A stretch of DNA of 64,000 nt from the NCBI GenBank assembly GCA_958496175.1, contig OY292280.1:4216001-4280000 (forward strand), in the 5' to 3' direction. This document shows positions 38,481 to 51,690 of this stretch, piece after piece. The stretch is from Sisyra terminalis (Eukaryota; Arthropoda; Insecta; Neuroptera; Sisyridae). The notes beneath the pieces were generated by a model. The model was not told where the DNA came from and made no database searches. It saw only the letters and a program-made list of their open reading frames with translations. Numbering within the stretch: the stretch's first letter is position 1; every line of letters begins with the position of its first letter. The position numbers and the translations under genes are program-made.

Positions 38481-38849
38481 TAATCAAAATGCAGCTAAGC
38501 ATTTGCCCAATTGGGTAACTTCTGTCATATGTAAAATATTAACCAAATAATCTACGCAAAATAATAGATTTTTAAACCCCGAAAGTCATTTTAATATTTA
38601 TAAATTTTGTAAATCAGATTTGTCTTCCCTAGCAACGAATAAGCTATTTTGAACCATTTTTTTAAATTTATCACTGCGTTAAAGTAATAATAAAATATAG
38701 GCAAATATTGATACATAAGTACATTATTAAATTAACTGATTGTTGTCGTTTGTTTCAACTGTCGTTTTAATTTCATTCAATTGAGGTAATTTTCGCTGTG
38801 AATATTTCACAGGTAGCTAAAAGTATTTTATTATTTGTTCAATGTTATA

Positions 38850-39145
38850 AAATATATTATGGGCTTATTTATGTATCATAATTTATGAAAGTAAACCATG
38901 AGCACAAATTTGAACAAAAGCTGAAACAAATGTATGTTTGACGTATTTCCCTGATACGTATTTTGATTGATAAGCAATCTTCATCAGTGGTCATGAAATA
39001 GGATCTCTCCGTAATACTATTGGATGAATCATTCAAATAAGTTTATATATCAATTTTTCTGATATTTCTAATAAAATGCAATGATGCTGTTCACATTGAC
39101 AGTAATCACCATTAAGGAAGTGTGCTAGGCAATCGAAATTACAAA
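38850..39145. repeat. F1 unit plus partner remnant
   Basis: Minus unit about 38850-39005 with CTGATGA intact (plus TCATCAG at 38982-38988) but stem II weakened (GATTGC/ATCAAT). A plus-strand remnant, AGGAAGTGTGCTAGGCAATC, lies near 39115-39135. Confidence 0.6.
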
Positions 39146-41770
39146 ATTTCATGGACTGATAAAAATTTAATTTTTGGAACCAATTTTCATTGTTTGATCT
39201 ACCATATAGCTCTTATGTTGTATAATACTTTAGGAGAACTGAGAAGAAATTCAAATAAATTGAAGAAATTTTGATTTTTTCCAGAAAAACCAGGATTTCC
39301 TCGAAACTGCTTATAATGCGTGATACAGACTTACACAAAAATCGAGAAGATATCCACATTCCTGGAATCTTTTCATTTGTTTTCTGGATTTTTCTCGATA
39401 AACTCTTTGAAACGGGCTAAAAACCCGACACCGATCTAAGGACAAGCGAGCGCAAAAACCGCGAAAACCCGACCACATTTGTCGGGTTTTTTCGGGAGTT
39501 GTTGCCGTAAGGCGTAGCCAAAATTAAAAATATACTTTAATAACAGATTAGAGGAAGGGGTGATTTATGGAGTTTTGCTCTATTTTGAGGGATGTTTGAT
39601 TAAAATTTTTATGACGTAAAACTACCCTTAATTAAAACAAAAACCAACACTGACAGGTGTTATTTTTAAAAAGAATTTAAGCGACGCCTGCGCGATAACC
39701 GAGCACAACTGTTTGAAAATCGGCGGAAACGAAAACTGAGTCACAAATTGTTAATACTTTATAATTAATTTTCCAAAATTCAAATGTAGAGGAATCAAAT
39801 TTAAACTTGTTTTCAACGAATGTGATATATAAAACCGCAGATATTTATTTTATTTAATTCAACTTTACAATTCAGGGGTCAAAGTTAAAAGATATTTAAT
39901 GATTAATTTTAAAAAATATTTTTTTATCCTGAAAAAAATCATATAGAGAGGGTTGATTTTTTTATGTATATATTAAATGTAGAAGATTAATTATTTATTT
40001 CATGAAAAGAATTTAATGTCATTTTTTACTATTTTCTCAAATTCTCAGTCAATTAATTCATCTATAAAAACCATTTTCTTTTATACAATCGATGTCAGTT
40101 ATATCAATGTCATTTTCAATGTTATAAACTGTGAATGTACATTATGTGCGCGAGCATTCAATAATTGTGTAACACTTTTCGAAATGTTTCCCCCACCATT
40201 TTGTAATATTTTAAATTCCACCATTTTTATAACGTATCTTTGTCAAATTTAACATTTAGTACTACCATTTTTAAAATTTTCTACTAAACTCTATTAAAAT
40301 ATAGTTTACCCTCTTAAAAACAATACACAAATTTGATGCAATACTTTTCTTTAAGTACCTACCTACTATCTTACTACTCTACTTCCAAAAACTCATTTAC
40401 AAATGTCTCTCATAAAATGAATTTTCAATGAAAACATAAATTTTACCAGACAATATTTCTCTCCTAAAAATTTGACCCCATAAGCTATACTTAATTAGTA
40501 TATCCTACTTATAAGCTATACTAGAAAATAGTAAATATATCGATTAACTTGATGGATACCAAACTTAAATTTTGAATATTGTGGGTATTTAATATCGTAA
40601 AAACGTATTTGATATTACGATCTATTTTGAAAAGAATTATAAAAAACGCCAATTTTGACTTATATAGTGTTACATGATACTTGATTGCTCTATTCTTAGT
40701 TTTAATGCTTATGTATGTATGGATTTTTACACTTAAAAGTGTGTCAATGTCTTTCCAAAGGTATATCAGGCATCTATAATACGTATAGTTTTATAATCTA
40801 CACAAAATTTTTACCAGAAGATACCGTGGTATACTCCTTACTGTTTTCAATGATCTCTAATTTGGCGAAATATACCTAAAAGTTTAAAATGCACATTAAA
40901 ATTAAGACTTAAAAATCGCATAATTCGAAGATAATCGTCTATGTTGACAATAGCATCGATGTTTATCGATAGATCGCTTAAAAATATCGAATACTTTCCG
41001 CAATAATTTATCTATGAAACTTTCAGCGTTCAATTGTTTTCCAATTAAACTTACAAAATCACTATCTTTTGTTTGGTACCGTGAATATTTAGTCAAAGTA
41101 CTTAGACCTATACCGGTGATTATTTTGTATAGTATACTAGTGTAGAACTATGCTAGTATACTAGCTATACTGTCTATATATTCACACCAAATTTCATTGA
41201 AATCAATAAGAGACATACCGCGACCTCTCGTTGTTAATCCATAAAATAATAGACTCCCATGGTCACAAGTAATGATATCATATGGACATAAGGCAAATTT
41301 AGCAAAGTTTTCCGATCGCTCATACTACACTACTGATCAATGCGCGTTAATTACGATCGGAAAAGCTTACGTATCTTGCTCACACTATATGACGTCACCA
41401 TCCATGGCCACCAAGATTGCAATGGTCTAAAATTTATTAAAATTCTGGTAAAATTCAAAACTATAAACTTATAAAATGTTTAGAATTTGTTAAAAGTGTA
41501 TAAATTTTCAAAAAGCAGCCTGCTATACCTTTTACCGATGGTTAAAATATGAAAAAAATATTAGTAAATGTAAGACTTATGGAAGAGTTTAGGCATTTTA
41601 TTTTACATTAAATTATATTTATAGATAATCACACGTTAGCGTCTCAAAACATTTCCGTTAAACTTAGGTTTCTATATACACAAAGCATTGACTTAATTCA
41701 TAATTGGCAAGTCCAATTTTTGGATATCATCTTAAAAAATTTTGGAAAAACATTTTCTGTTTTTTCGCTA
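39145..41770. other. Unassigned AT-rich stretch
   Basis: No gene is recognised. A GC-richer patch at 39440-39510 contains CCCGAC / GTCGGGTTTTTTCGGG palindromic pieces. Open frames at 40016-40252 (+) and 40902-41096 (-) have no features and lie in AT-rich DNA. Repeated TATACTAG words occur at 41135-41175. Confidence 0.4.
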
Positions 41771-41773
41771 ACT

Positions 41774-42282
41774 AATGCAATTTTGGGACGGATATACTCT
41801 TCATCGGTACAATCTGGCAACATTTCATTCTACTTTAGTAAAATTTTTGATCTACGATTTTTGGTATTACTTTGAGATAGCAAAGGATTCTCATTATACA
41901 AAATTTGGTCTATATCTCTTAAATAAGTCATCATCTGGCTTCTGACTTTTGTAAAAGGGATCTATGCTAAATTTTGTGTAACGAGGATCCTATGCTATCT
42001 CAAAGTAACACCATAAATCGTAGATCAAAAAATTGTATTTTTTGTACTACTTTGAGTTAACAAAGGATCCTCGTTATACAAAATTTAGCATAGATGCCGT
42101 TTACAAAAGTCAGTAGCCAGATGTTGACTTATTTAAGGGATATGGACCAAATTTTGTATAATGAGGATCCTTTGTTATCTCAAAGTAATACCAAAAATCG
42201 TAGATCAAAAAGTTTTACTAAAGTAGAATGAAATGTTGCCAGATTGTACCGATGAAGAGTATATCTGTCCCAAAATTGCATT
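41774..42282. mobile_element. 509-bp palindromic element
   Basis: Starts AATGCAATTTTGGGACGGAT and ends with its mirror ATCTGTCCCAAAATTGCATT. Further inside, ACAATCTGGCAACATTTCAT pairs with ATGAAATGTTGCCAGATTGT. Within each arm, GAGGATCC with ATCTCAAAGTA blocks occurs twice, so the element is a palindrome of repeats. A loose fragment of the interior continues to about 42355. No coding frame. Confidence 0.8.
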
Positions 42283-43180
42283 TTGCTATCTATGCTAAAT
42301 TTTGTATAACGAGGATCCTTTGCTATCTCAAAGTAGTACCAAAAATCCTAGGTCCGGAAATACATATATTAGAGGGATGTGTACATAGGAACCTACGCTT
42401 AAGGGTGTACATTAAGACTTGTATGACCAAACTAAATTAAAGAACTATAATTTTAAAATACGATTCTAATCATACGTAAAACGAGACTGCGACGAAATGA
42501 TAATCTATTATTTCCAAAATTTAAATTAAGAGTACCTGTATTTAATTTATTACTTATATGTATATACTTGCAAAAATCAATTATTTTATAATTCATAAAA
42601 CATTCAGTTCTTTACTATGCATTTTACCTTTTCTGTTTCAATAAATTATTATTTTATAATTTCAATTTTATTCATCCATTTTCAGGAGAAAACAGCTGAA
42701 ACAGGGACGGGCAAGCCGGGTGACTACCCGGGGCCCCAAATTCGAAGGGCGCTAAATCACAAATAAAATATATTTTTTTTAAATTTCTAGTAAATTTGTA
42801 TATTATCATATAAAAAGTCACTAAAATTTGCTTTAGCTGGGGTATTCAAAACTCTATTAAAAGCAAAAAAAAATTACTGATGGCAGTTCATGTATTGTGT
42901 GTCGGGTGGCGCAAAAAATCCATTTCCCCTTTATCCTGGGTACTCGTAAGTGTGACAAAGATAAATTATGCGTTTCATTTTTATCTAACCAAATGTACTG
43001 ACACAGCTTGTATTATATACAAGACGAAGAGTCTCAGCGGACGGTAGTGTTGTCGCATTTTAATAATTAAATTAATAATTTATTCATAATTAAATAGCTT
43101 TAATGACAAAATTTCATTGATGTTTTCGATATTTCCTACTGACTTTTTGTACTTCGATAAGTTCAATAATCATTAAGACT
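42283..43180. other. Unassigned stretch with a GC-rich patch
   Basis: No gene. The patch 42700-42760 (GGGACGGGCAAGCCGGG, CCCGGGGCCCC, CGAAGGGCGC) resembles the GC-rich end of a DNA transposon, but a matching opposite end is not evident. Confidence 0.4.
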
Positions 43181-43960
43181 CAAGTCCATTTTAGCACACC
43201 CTAATCTGGCGACGTAGCATTTTCGACTTTTTTTAAAATTTAATTCGAGATTAAATCGGTCCATAGTAAAAATTTAGCCACAAAAGAATTATACCACATT
43301 AGAATAAAATCATCAAAAAAATCACGAATTAAATTAAAAACAAAATCGAAAATGCAACGTTGCCAGATTGTGGCTGTGCTAAAATGGATTTGAGTCAAAA
43401 CCACATTTTCCGTCGGTTTATATTTTTTTTCTTAAGAACTGAGTAGTGAATTCAAATAAACTTATACAAAATTAGTTTCCTAAAGTTTAAACTACATATT
43501 TTGAAAATTTGGTATCCCTGATATCATTTTTTGGCTAATAAAAAGAAATTTAGTCGATTCGATTTCCGAATTTCCATAAGATTACATATAAAATTATAGA
43601 ATTTTTAAATTGCAATAACTTTTTAGCGACTTAGTGAATCGCTTTAAAATTTTCACAGGTGCTTTAGTATTAAATAAGGAACATTTTACTAAATTTTTAG
43701 TAATCTGGTAGCATTTTGACATATATCCATAACATCCTTACGAGTATACTACAATATCTAAAGCAACTTCAGATATTTTTAAAACAAATAAGGTTTCTAG
43801 TGTCTAGATACTTTTCGAAAGTACCATTGACAGCTCTAACCAGGATGCACATCCAATTGATGTAGTTATCACTGAAATAGCTTTAATGAGAAAATTTCGT
43901 TGATGTTTTCGATATTTGCAATTGATTTTTTGAACTTCGATAAGTTTGATAATTATCAAG
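43092..43960. repeat. Direct duplication of about 90 bp flanking an R4 copy
   Basis: The block AATAGCTTTAATGA then AAATTTCATTGATGTTTTCG and TTCGATAAGTTCAATAAT at 43092-43183 is repeated at 43873-43960. An R4 MITE (43180-43400) begins at the right edge of the first copy. Confidence 0.65.
43180..43400. mobile_element. R4 palindromic MITE
   Basis: GACTCAAGTCCATTTTAGCA at the left, GTGCTAAAATGGATTTGAGTC at the right, with internal GCAACGTTGCCAGATTGTGG on the right arm only; the left arm has lost part of the GCAACGTTGC motif. Confidence 0.85.
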
Positions 43961-45600
43961 GTATTCTTCGAATAGCAATAGTAACTAATTTCTTATTATT
44001 GAAAAGAAATCCATAATTGCATTTGAAAATTGTCCAATACTGTATTGATTGTTGTCAGGCGTGAAAATCGAGGAAATTATACGGAATTGTGTGAAATTGT
44101 ACCAGTGTGAACTATTATGGATTTTACGTAGATGCAATACGTGTGGACTTGACTAATGCGCAATGGACGTGCGCGTAGGTCACATTGCCATGAAAATTCA
44201 GTCATATTGATGTGCCAGTGAATGAATGAATTCAGTTTGCCATCTCGTTGTCTTATGGTTGGAGAAAACTACTGGTTCGAGTTTTTGCGTGTGCGTGATT
44301 TGTAATTATCAATGTGATTTTCCTCAAATTTCTATCAAATATCAATTAAATTCAATTAGCAAACCAGTCATGCTTGTTTATTTCGAATCGGCCAAGTAGC
44401 GAATATCCGGCGAAATTTGAATTTTCCATTTTGGCTGTCCCAATCTTGGCTAAATAGCGCCGGTTTTTTCAATTTCCCTCTGTTGAATACGTTTTTGTTG
44501 CCCGGAAATTGTCTTGATTATTCAATTGTTTCGATTTTGTTTTTCTTTTGTTTTAGGTAAAACAGTTGACGATCAAAGTTTGTGCTGTTCACTGTTTTTT
44601 GTTTTGCATTTTGTTTTTTTTTGTTTTGATTTGAACGAATTTGGTAAGTTTCGACTGTTTAACTACATTAAGCTTAGATTCTAAGGATATTAAGCCAGGA
44701 GGAAAATATTCCAGTTGAAAAAAGATTTATATATTTATTCATTCTCTCATAACCTGCTTGATCTTTTACCTTGAAATTTTGCATTTTTTATAATAAGCTT
44801 AATTTCATATCAACTTTCTTATTCCGATATTTTTCATTTGTTTTTTTTTTTTTTTTTGAAAAAATTAATTTGAGCTTTTCCTACACCAGAAAGCTGCAAT
44901 TAAGCTTAGCGTACGGAAAAATCAATGCGAAATTTTCAATTAAATCTCTTTCCTGGATAAATTTTCTTGTTTGCTTTCTCTAAATCGTATGATCGACTAA
45001 GATTCTCCCACTACTATCCAATGTGAATCGTTCGATTTGATTTGAACGAATTGCAACCCTGGCCAATCATTAAAAAGAAAAATCAACGCCAGAAAACAAG
45101 ATTTACTATCTCATTTAATTGAAAAATCCAAACTTAGATCCAATTTTCACTACCCCCCCCCCACCCACCTTCCCGCCCCTCTTTCCCATAGCTTTCGCGA
45201 CCTTTGGAAAATTTAAAAGAAAATGATCTATGAATTCCAATATATTTCCTTGATCATTATATTTTCCAGTAAAAGGCTGTAATTATGTGTATAAGCGGTC
45301 ACCTTATCGGAATTTTCGTTGATCAATATATAATAATTATCAAATAGTTGTTCATATCGGCCGATTATCGTAAAAATTTGTAAATTAATTCGTTATAATA
45401 ACCTAAATACAACAATTATGTATATTACCAAATGGTCTCTTTAAAATAAAATCTACGTATTTAATTAGATATTCAAATTAGACTTCTGTGACATTGCGTT
45501 TTAGAATTTAATTTTTCATCATTGTTTCATTTAAAAAAATATATAAAATGAAAATCAATTCAATACTTCATACATTAACAGAAAAAAAGTATAAATTTCA
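43960..45600. other. Non-repetitive stretch with a possible untranslated exon
   Basis: 44080-44450 is less AT-rich and not visibly repetitive, and so may be regulatory. At 44557-44643 a segment is framed by a strong acceptor (TTTTCTTTTGTTTTAG) and a consensus donor (GGTAAGTTT). It has no open frame of note and could be a 5' untranslated exon of a gene lying further right, or chance. A (C)10 run sits near 45153. Confidence 0.3.
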
Positions 45601-45604
45601 TTGT

Positions 45605-46735
45605 CAATTTTCTTTATCGATTTTCCACAAATTGGCACTTTAACCTGAAATTTTTACCAGGAGTTATTAAAAAATTATGTTCTCAGAAAATATGCTTCCA
45701 CTACAAAACGATATTTATCTTTAACTAGCTAAATTAGATCTTTGGTCTGTTAATTTCCAGGAAAAATCGGATTTAAATTCGTATAAACTTCAACGTATAC
45801 CGTTGAATTGCCCAATACTGTCAATTGAATAAAACTTTGTTCCTTATCCAATATCCTTTTCAGAAATCTTAATCTATAAAATAAGATCACAAAAAACTAC
45901 AATTTTTTTATTATTCCCCGTCGCTTTAATTTTCCAAGATCTTCAGAGACTCTAGGATCAATAAACAACCTAGTAAAACCCAACTTTTAGTCGAAATACT
46001 TTAAAACTCAGAATAAAGTCAAATGATAATACAATTTGTAAGATGGATGACCGAAATGTTAATCCAAAAATTTCCAAAATTTGGGGAATTTCAAAAATTA
46101 GGAAAATACTAAAGAACATTCTTAGGTGAATTAAGTTATTTTTTTAACTTGCAAATGATGTCACATGTCACCAATATATCGATTTTTCACAAATTGGGAT
46201 TTTAAGCTGAAATTTTTACCAGGAATTATTAAAAAATTACGTTCTAAGAAAATATGCTTCCACTACAAAACGATATTTATCTTTAACTAGCTAAATTCGG
46301 TCTTTGGTCTTTTAATTTCCACGAAAAATCGTATTGAAATTCGAATACACTTCAACGTATACCGTTGAATTGTCCAATACTGTTAATTGAATAAAACTAT
46401 TTTCGTTGTCCAATATCCTTTCCAGAAATCTTAATCTATCGAATAAGATCACAAAAAACTACAATTTTTTTATTATTCCCCGTCGCTTTAATTTTCCAAG
46501 ATCTTCAGAGACTCTAGGATCAATAAAAAAAACCTAGCCAAACCCAACTTTTAGTCGAAATACTTTAAAACTCAGAATAAAGTCAAATGATAATAGAATT
46601 TGTAAGATGGATGGTCGAAATGTTAATCCAAAAATTCCCAAAATTTGGGGAATTCCAAAAATTTGGGAAACACTAAAGAACATTCTTAGATGAATCAAAT
46701 TATTTTTTTACTTGCAAATGACGTCACATTGGAAT
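45605..46735. repeat. Tandem duplication, period about 561 bp
   Basis: Two units, about 45605-46165 and 46166-46730, share long near-identical stretches such as ATATGCTTCCACTACAAAAC, TTCAACGTATACCGTTGAAT, TAAGATCACAAAAAACTACA and TTTTAGTCGAAATACTTTAA. Identity is high, so the duplication is fairly recent. No coding frame. Confidence 0.85.
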
Positions 46736-47600
46736 TTTTTAAACTTGAACATCGGTTTTTATTGCTAATACGTTTGATTTCCTGGAAATATTTAAGTTAT
46801 GTAATATAGAATAATTGAAAACAATTTTCAAGGAACAAATATTTGTAGGTATACTATTTTATCCTATAAATTTGAAAAAAAATAATACAGAATTCATCTC
46901 AATTAGCTCAATTACGTAACTTGCTTACTTGCAAATGACGTCACTCGTCACCGCCATTACAAAAATAACGATTTGAGATTTTAAACTTAAACATCAATTT
47001 TTATTGTTGATGATATAGATTTCCCGGAAACATCAACGTACTGTGTTTATAATGTAATATAGAATTATTTAAAACAATTTCCCCGAAACAATCTAAATGG
47101 AATTTTTTTGGTAGACGTATTTATTCATTAAGGTTGTATTTGTACACTATGTTTTCCAAATAATTTGAAGAAAAATGACAAATACGCCGTAAGTGAATTA
47201 GTTTCTTTTTTTACTTGCAAATGACGTCACAAATGCAGTCATGGCGGCAATGGAGGAGTTGGCGCGATTTTAATATTTTAAACTTTAACACCGAATTTCA
47301 TTGATAACATAATAGATTTCCTGGAAATAATAATGTACTATGTTTATAATGTTATATAAAATAATTTAAAACAATTTCCCAGAAACTGAATGTATATTTA
47401 GGCTCTAAATTTTTAGCCATTCGAGGCAATGAATTTGAAGAAAAATTGGTAAATTCATTTCAGCTTAATTTGGTTAACTTGTTTACTTGCAAATGACGTC
47501 ACCGTCACCGCAATTTCCCGAAATATCAATGTACTGTGTTCATAATTTAATATAGAATAATTGAAAACAATTTTCCAAAATCGATTGATATTTTTGCAGT
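46711..47600. repeat. Diverged tandem units each starting with a TGACGTCA site
   Basis: Units begin ACTTGCAAATGACGTCAC at about 46711, 46924, 47211 and 47482 (a related ACTTGCAAATGATGTCAC lies at 46148). Each is followed by AT-rich sequence with TGATTTCCTGGAAATAT- and TATAGAATAATTGAAAACAA-type blocks. TGACGTCA is the palindromic CRE/ATF site; its survival in four diverged units may mean selection or simply shared descent. Confidence 0.7.
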
Positions 47601-48600
47601 AATTGTACTGTTTCTTTGGAATTGAAATATTGTCAAAAACGGATTTATGGGTTTAGACTTTCAACTGTTTTTTTTTTTTGTTATTTTAAAAAGGCGCCTG
47701 CGTGGTAGGTAAGCGGCTTATTTACCAGCTTAACCACAGTAGAAACTTCTATTATAATTGAAACAAATGAATTAAATAATTCTTATCATAATTTTTTATT
47801 ATTCCTCTTTGAAATTGGTAGTTTTATTATGTAATTTCATGAAATTTATGCGATAAAATTGAAAAGCTGTTGTTTCGTAGATTAAACTTTAATTTTAATA
47901 TTTCAATGTTTCAGCCTTGGAATTTGTTATGTGTGTACAATAATAATTTATATAGGAACGACAAAGATAATATTTTTAATGAATTGCATATGAGATTTCT
48001 TTTCTAATTCAACTTGATTATTTGAGGAGGTCAAGAGTGAAACGTGGCATAAAGATTTGCGGTTTTGAAGAAATTTTCAACGGTACTTCTTCAAAAATTA
48101 TCAATTTTATATATAAAACAATTGAATTGTTTATTTCAATAGTTAAAAAAACAAGTGAATCGTGCGTCGAATAACATTGCGCACGTGTGAATTTGCGTAT
48201 AAAATTACCATCTTTCGCACATATTCCACTGACAATTTGGATTGGTAAACTATAATTTATTTTTTTAATTGCTTTTTTAATTTTTAAGCACAATGAAGCA
48301 TTAGCAACCCACTTGGGAAAATTTTCAGAAAATTTATTTTCCAAAAAACTGCTCCGTCATATTTTGCTGATACGGCATGAAATTTATCAAGTTTTGCTTA
48401 TCTAAAGTTAAATAATTTTTATTGGAAAAATTGCATAAGTTTTCGTAAGTCTAAAATTTCAAGCATTTATTAATATTCTAATTTTTTCCGTTACTAATTT
48501 CATCAAAATGCACACAGCACATCCTCTTTAGTCTATACCACCGGAATATTGATTCTTTTCGAATCCAAATTTGATTTTTTTTCTATTGTTACTTACCGTA
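47600..48600. other. Unassigned stretch
   Basis: No gene is recognised. The open frame at 48018-48344 (-, 108 codons) shows no domain and has AT-driven composition (Ile/Lys/Phe/Ser); I treat it as chance. Confidence 0.4.
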
Positions 48601-48716
48601 GCTACATAACTACTATGGTCTTAAGCGACTCTAGGGTTAATAAAAATCCGTTTTTGAGACCGTAATCTACCAGTTTTGGAAGCAGTCACCTTGACCACTC
48701 GGCCACCAGTAGGCTA
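48600..48716 (-). repeat. tRNA-derived SINE-like element, B box deleted
   Basis: Minus strand CTGGTGGCCGAGTGGTCAAG, then AAACTGGTAGATTACGG, then the tail AACCCTAGAGTCGCTTAAG. The B-box section present in the 22.5 kb copy is missing. Confidence 0.65.
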
Positions 48717-50377
48717 AATTTAAAAATTGTCTAATAACTAATTGATTGGGGAAGCTCACTAACTATCGAGGAAATGCCACAAATTAATCATCCATTTTAA
48801 TTGCTTCATTCCAATAAATCCCAATTTCCTGTTAATAAAATTCTGCTGCCATAATAAAATGTCCATAGTGACTTTGTAGGACTTTACTGCCGATCCGAGC
48901 TACTGGAAAAGTTTGAACTTTTAGAGATTCATTCAATGGAAAACAAGTTCAATTTCCATAATCAAAAATTGAACTAATATCAAAAAATAATGTAGATGTT
49001 AATTTACTAATTAGCTTGATTAAATCTAAAAAATATTTATTTAGTAATACCAAAAAAAAATCGTTGAATTTAAACACCTAAAACATTCTCCTATTGGTCC
49101 GGCATGATAATGACGTCAGAGTACAGAAACTTCAAAATTACACGACCAATTGATTTATACTAAAATTGTATGGTTATTTAAATCATTCAAACTATACATT
49201 AATGATGGAAACCATTTACAATATTTGAAATTTAAGTAAGGCCAGATATATTTTATTACACTTCGTAATTGTTTTCATAAAAAAAATTATTACTCCTCTG
49301 TATTAAGGCCGAAGGCCTTGAAAAAAATATCAGAGAATGTCCATACTGATCTTCATTTTTTTCGACAGTATTTTAGATGGAAAAAAAATGCAAAATTTTT
49401 GTTCGCCCCTGGACGTCTGGAAGTAGGTTATCGACCTTAATCGTTAGGATCTTATTTGTTATAAATCAAAATTCCGGCTAAGTGTTAATCATAGTCTTAT
49501 GGATTGGTACCCTGTTTTTAACCTAAAAAAATAACAAATTTTCAACAGAAATGCCATTTTTTTTAGTCGAAAGATATTAAGCTCCTAATAATATTTCGTA
49601 TCCTATTTACATAATAAATAGAAAGATAAAGATAGTGTACAACTAAAAAGAGTTTCAATGATTCAAAATCATAATTGAATTCCGTAAAACTTTCTCAAAA
49701 TGGAATTTCGTCGAAAGTTGCCTCCTTTTGAAATTATCGTCAAATAAGCAATGAACTTTGTTTCGTCTTTTATTATTCAATTTACTTAATTTCATTTTCA
49801 CTTTGTGTAAACGAACCACTTATTAATTAACGCGCCAAATTCAATAGGATTATTCGACAAAAAACAATTATAGGAAACTTTCTTACCGATCTAAGTGTGA
49901 CACATTTTATTCATTTGTTTGCAATTATTTCATTAACAATTGCTTTGTTTTTGATTTATATAATTAATTAAAAAAAAATGCTTCGTAAAAATTGTTGATT
50001 TTGTAAATAATTCTAACGAAACCTACAGAAAAATGCAACCGTTACAAATATTCAACGTACTTGCGACATCTTTATTTATTTTAATTGACACTTTTAACTA
50101 ATTTTGCAACAATTATTATTAATTTATATTTGTTGAATTCATTTAATCACCCATTTGGAAAATTTCAACGTTTATAAGTAGTACAGGTTATACATGGAGA
50201 TAGTACTAGGAGTTGAGGATTCAATTGTTTTCTGCAAACATTTACCTATAAAAAAAAGCATCAAAATTTCGTCTTTTGTTTTTTAACGCAATAGCCTGCG
50301 CATAGGAAGGAAACCTTCACAATTTTTTTCCTGTCAACTTAAGATGGACATTAAGGGTAACAAAAGGGCTAACGCCC
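48716..50377. other. Unassigned AT-rich stretch
   Basis: Nothing beyond AT-rich sequence is supported. No gene, no clear termini. Confidence 0.4.
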
Positions 50378-50530
50378 CAAGGTTTATAAAATACACAGGT
50401 GGCCTCATACCCCACGTGACATATCCGGAAGAAATTCGTATATATCTTCAGACTAATTCAAATTTCAAAATTCTTCGTATGACGTCATTTTTTTTTCTAA
50501 TGGGACAACCTGTGTATTTTATAAACCTTG
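50378..50530. mobile_element. 153-bp Mutator-like MITE with 9-bp target duplication
   Basis: CAAGGTTTATAAAATACACA at the left, TGTGTATTTTATAAACCTTG at the right. Flanked by perfect 9-bp repeats CTAACGCCC at 50369-50377 and 50531-50539. Same length and ends as the copy at 30487. The better preserved terminal repeats here suggest the younger insertion. Confidence 0.92.
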
Positions 50531-50539
50531 CTAACGCCC

Positions 50540-51690
50540 TACCCCTTGTTTATTAAGGATCCAGGATATCATTCACAGGTCTACCACCTTGGTATCAAAA
50601 AATCGACAGTGAAAAATATCATACAATAATGGGAATATAAATTGTACTGTTCGTTATAGAACACCACCGCATAAAAATACAGTAGCAGGATTATGGGAAA
50701 ATCATTGGGGAACCTAACTACTGAAATACTTAATCTTAAAATAAAGTTAAAGGGGTCTAATAACCGGCCACTGTGGACTAAAGAAACATATATTTGGATT
50801 ACATATAAGTAGGGTCCGACCGAAACTAGTTTTTTCGGCCGAAACCGGAGCCCTGAAACTAACCACTTGTTCTGTATCGAAAATAGTACTACCGGACTCT
50901 ACTACGAGCGCTGGCGTCGTTTTATCTTCCGTTAGTAGGAGAAACGAACCGATACTTACTATGCGAGGGCGTTAGCCCTCGCTTCAAAATTTGGTAAAAG
51001 AGTTATGGTTTTTTAAATTAAATCAGGGATATTCTTCCGATTACCGATAGGACCTATCTATTGCAATTTTATTTCCTATATCCCGGAAAAGTTGTACTGA
51101 CGATCCCCCTTAAATTATTCTGCTAGAATATTATCCTTCTGCCTACACTTCTTTTTCCCATAAGATTTTAGTACTCTTTAAATAGAATATTTTGAAATAA
51201 ACTACAGAAGAATCCTAAAAATGTATACCTTTTTTGAAAATGAAACCAAGATTCTAAAGATTTAAGGAATATTTAAAGTTTAATCATCTAGTATTGTTAT
51301 ATTTTTTCCTTGGAATCGAAGTATCCACTTAATCCGGCCATTTCAAGTAGTCCTTTTGATGCAGAAATAACTACAGTATGTGGAATTCTTCAACGTCTTC
51401 CGATTCCTTTAATAGTTCTTCATCATCGCTTTTGGTTTTGGTTAAGGATTCGTAACAACCAATGTTATCGGTTAATTAGAACATTTAACTTGACTCTTTT
51501 GAGAAACCTCTGTAAACTGGATGACCACAGATCTGGAAAACCTGAAACTCTCATGGATTTTAAACCATTTTCTAAACTTATAATCCAACTTTGCTCACTT
51601 TTAAAATCGTTATATCTTCCGTTAAATATTCCGAAGAATTAGTGTATCATCTTTAATCAAAATCGGTTGAGAACTATTGGAGTTGATGAT
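50540..51690. other. Unassigned stretch with a perfect short hairpin
   Basis: GCGAGGGC-GTTA-GCCCTCGC at 50964-50983 is a perfect 8-bp stem with a 4-base loop. 50815-50960 has GGCCGAAAC- and TTTCGGCCG-type inverted words and higher GC, likely a transposon fragment. The 110-codon frame at 51310-51642 shows no domain. Confidence 0.4.

Noticed and set aside
48018..48344. 108-codon minus-strand frame
   Set aside because: AT-driven composition, no domain, no supporting exon or promoter.
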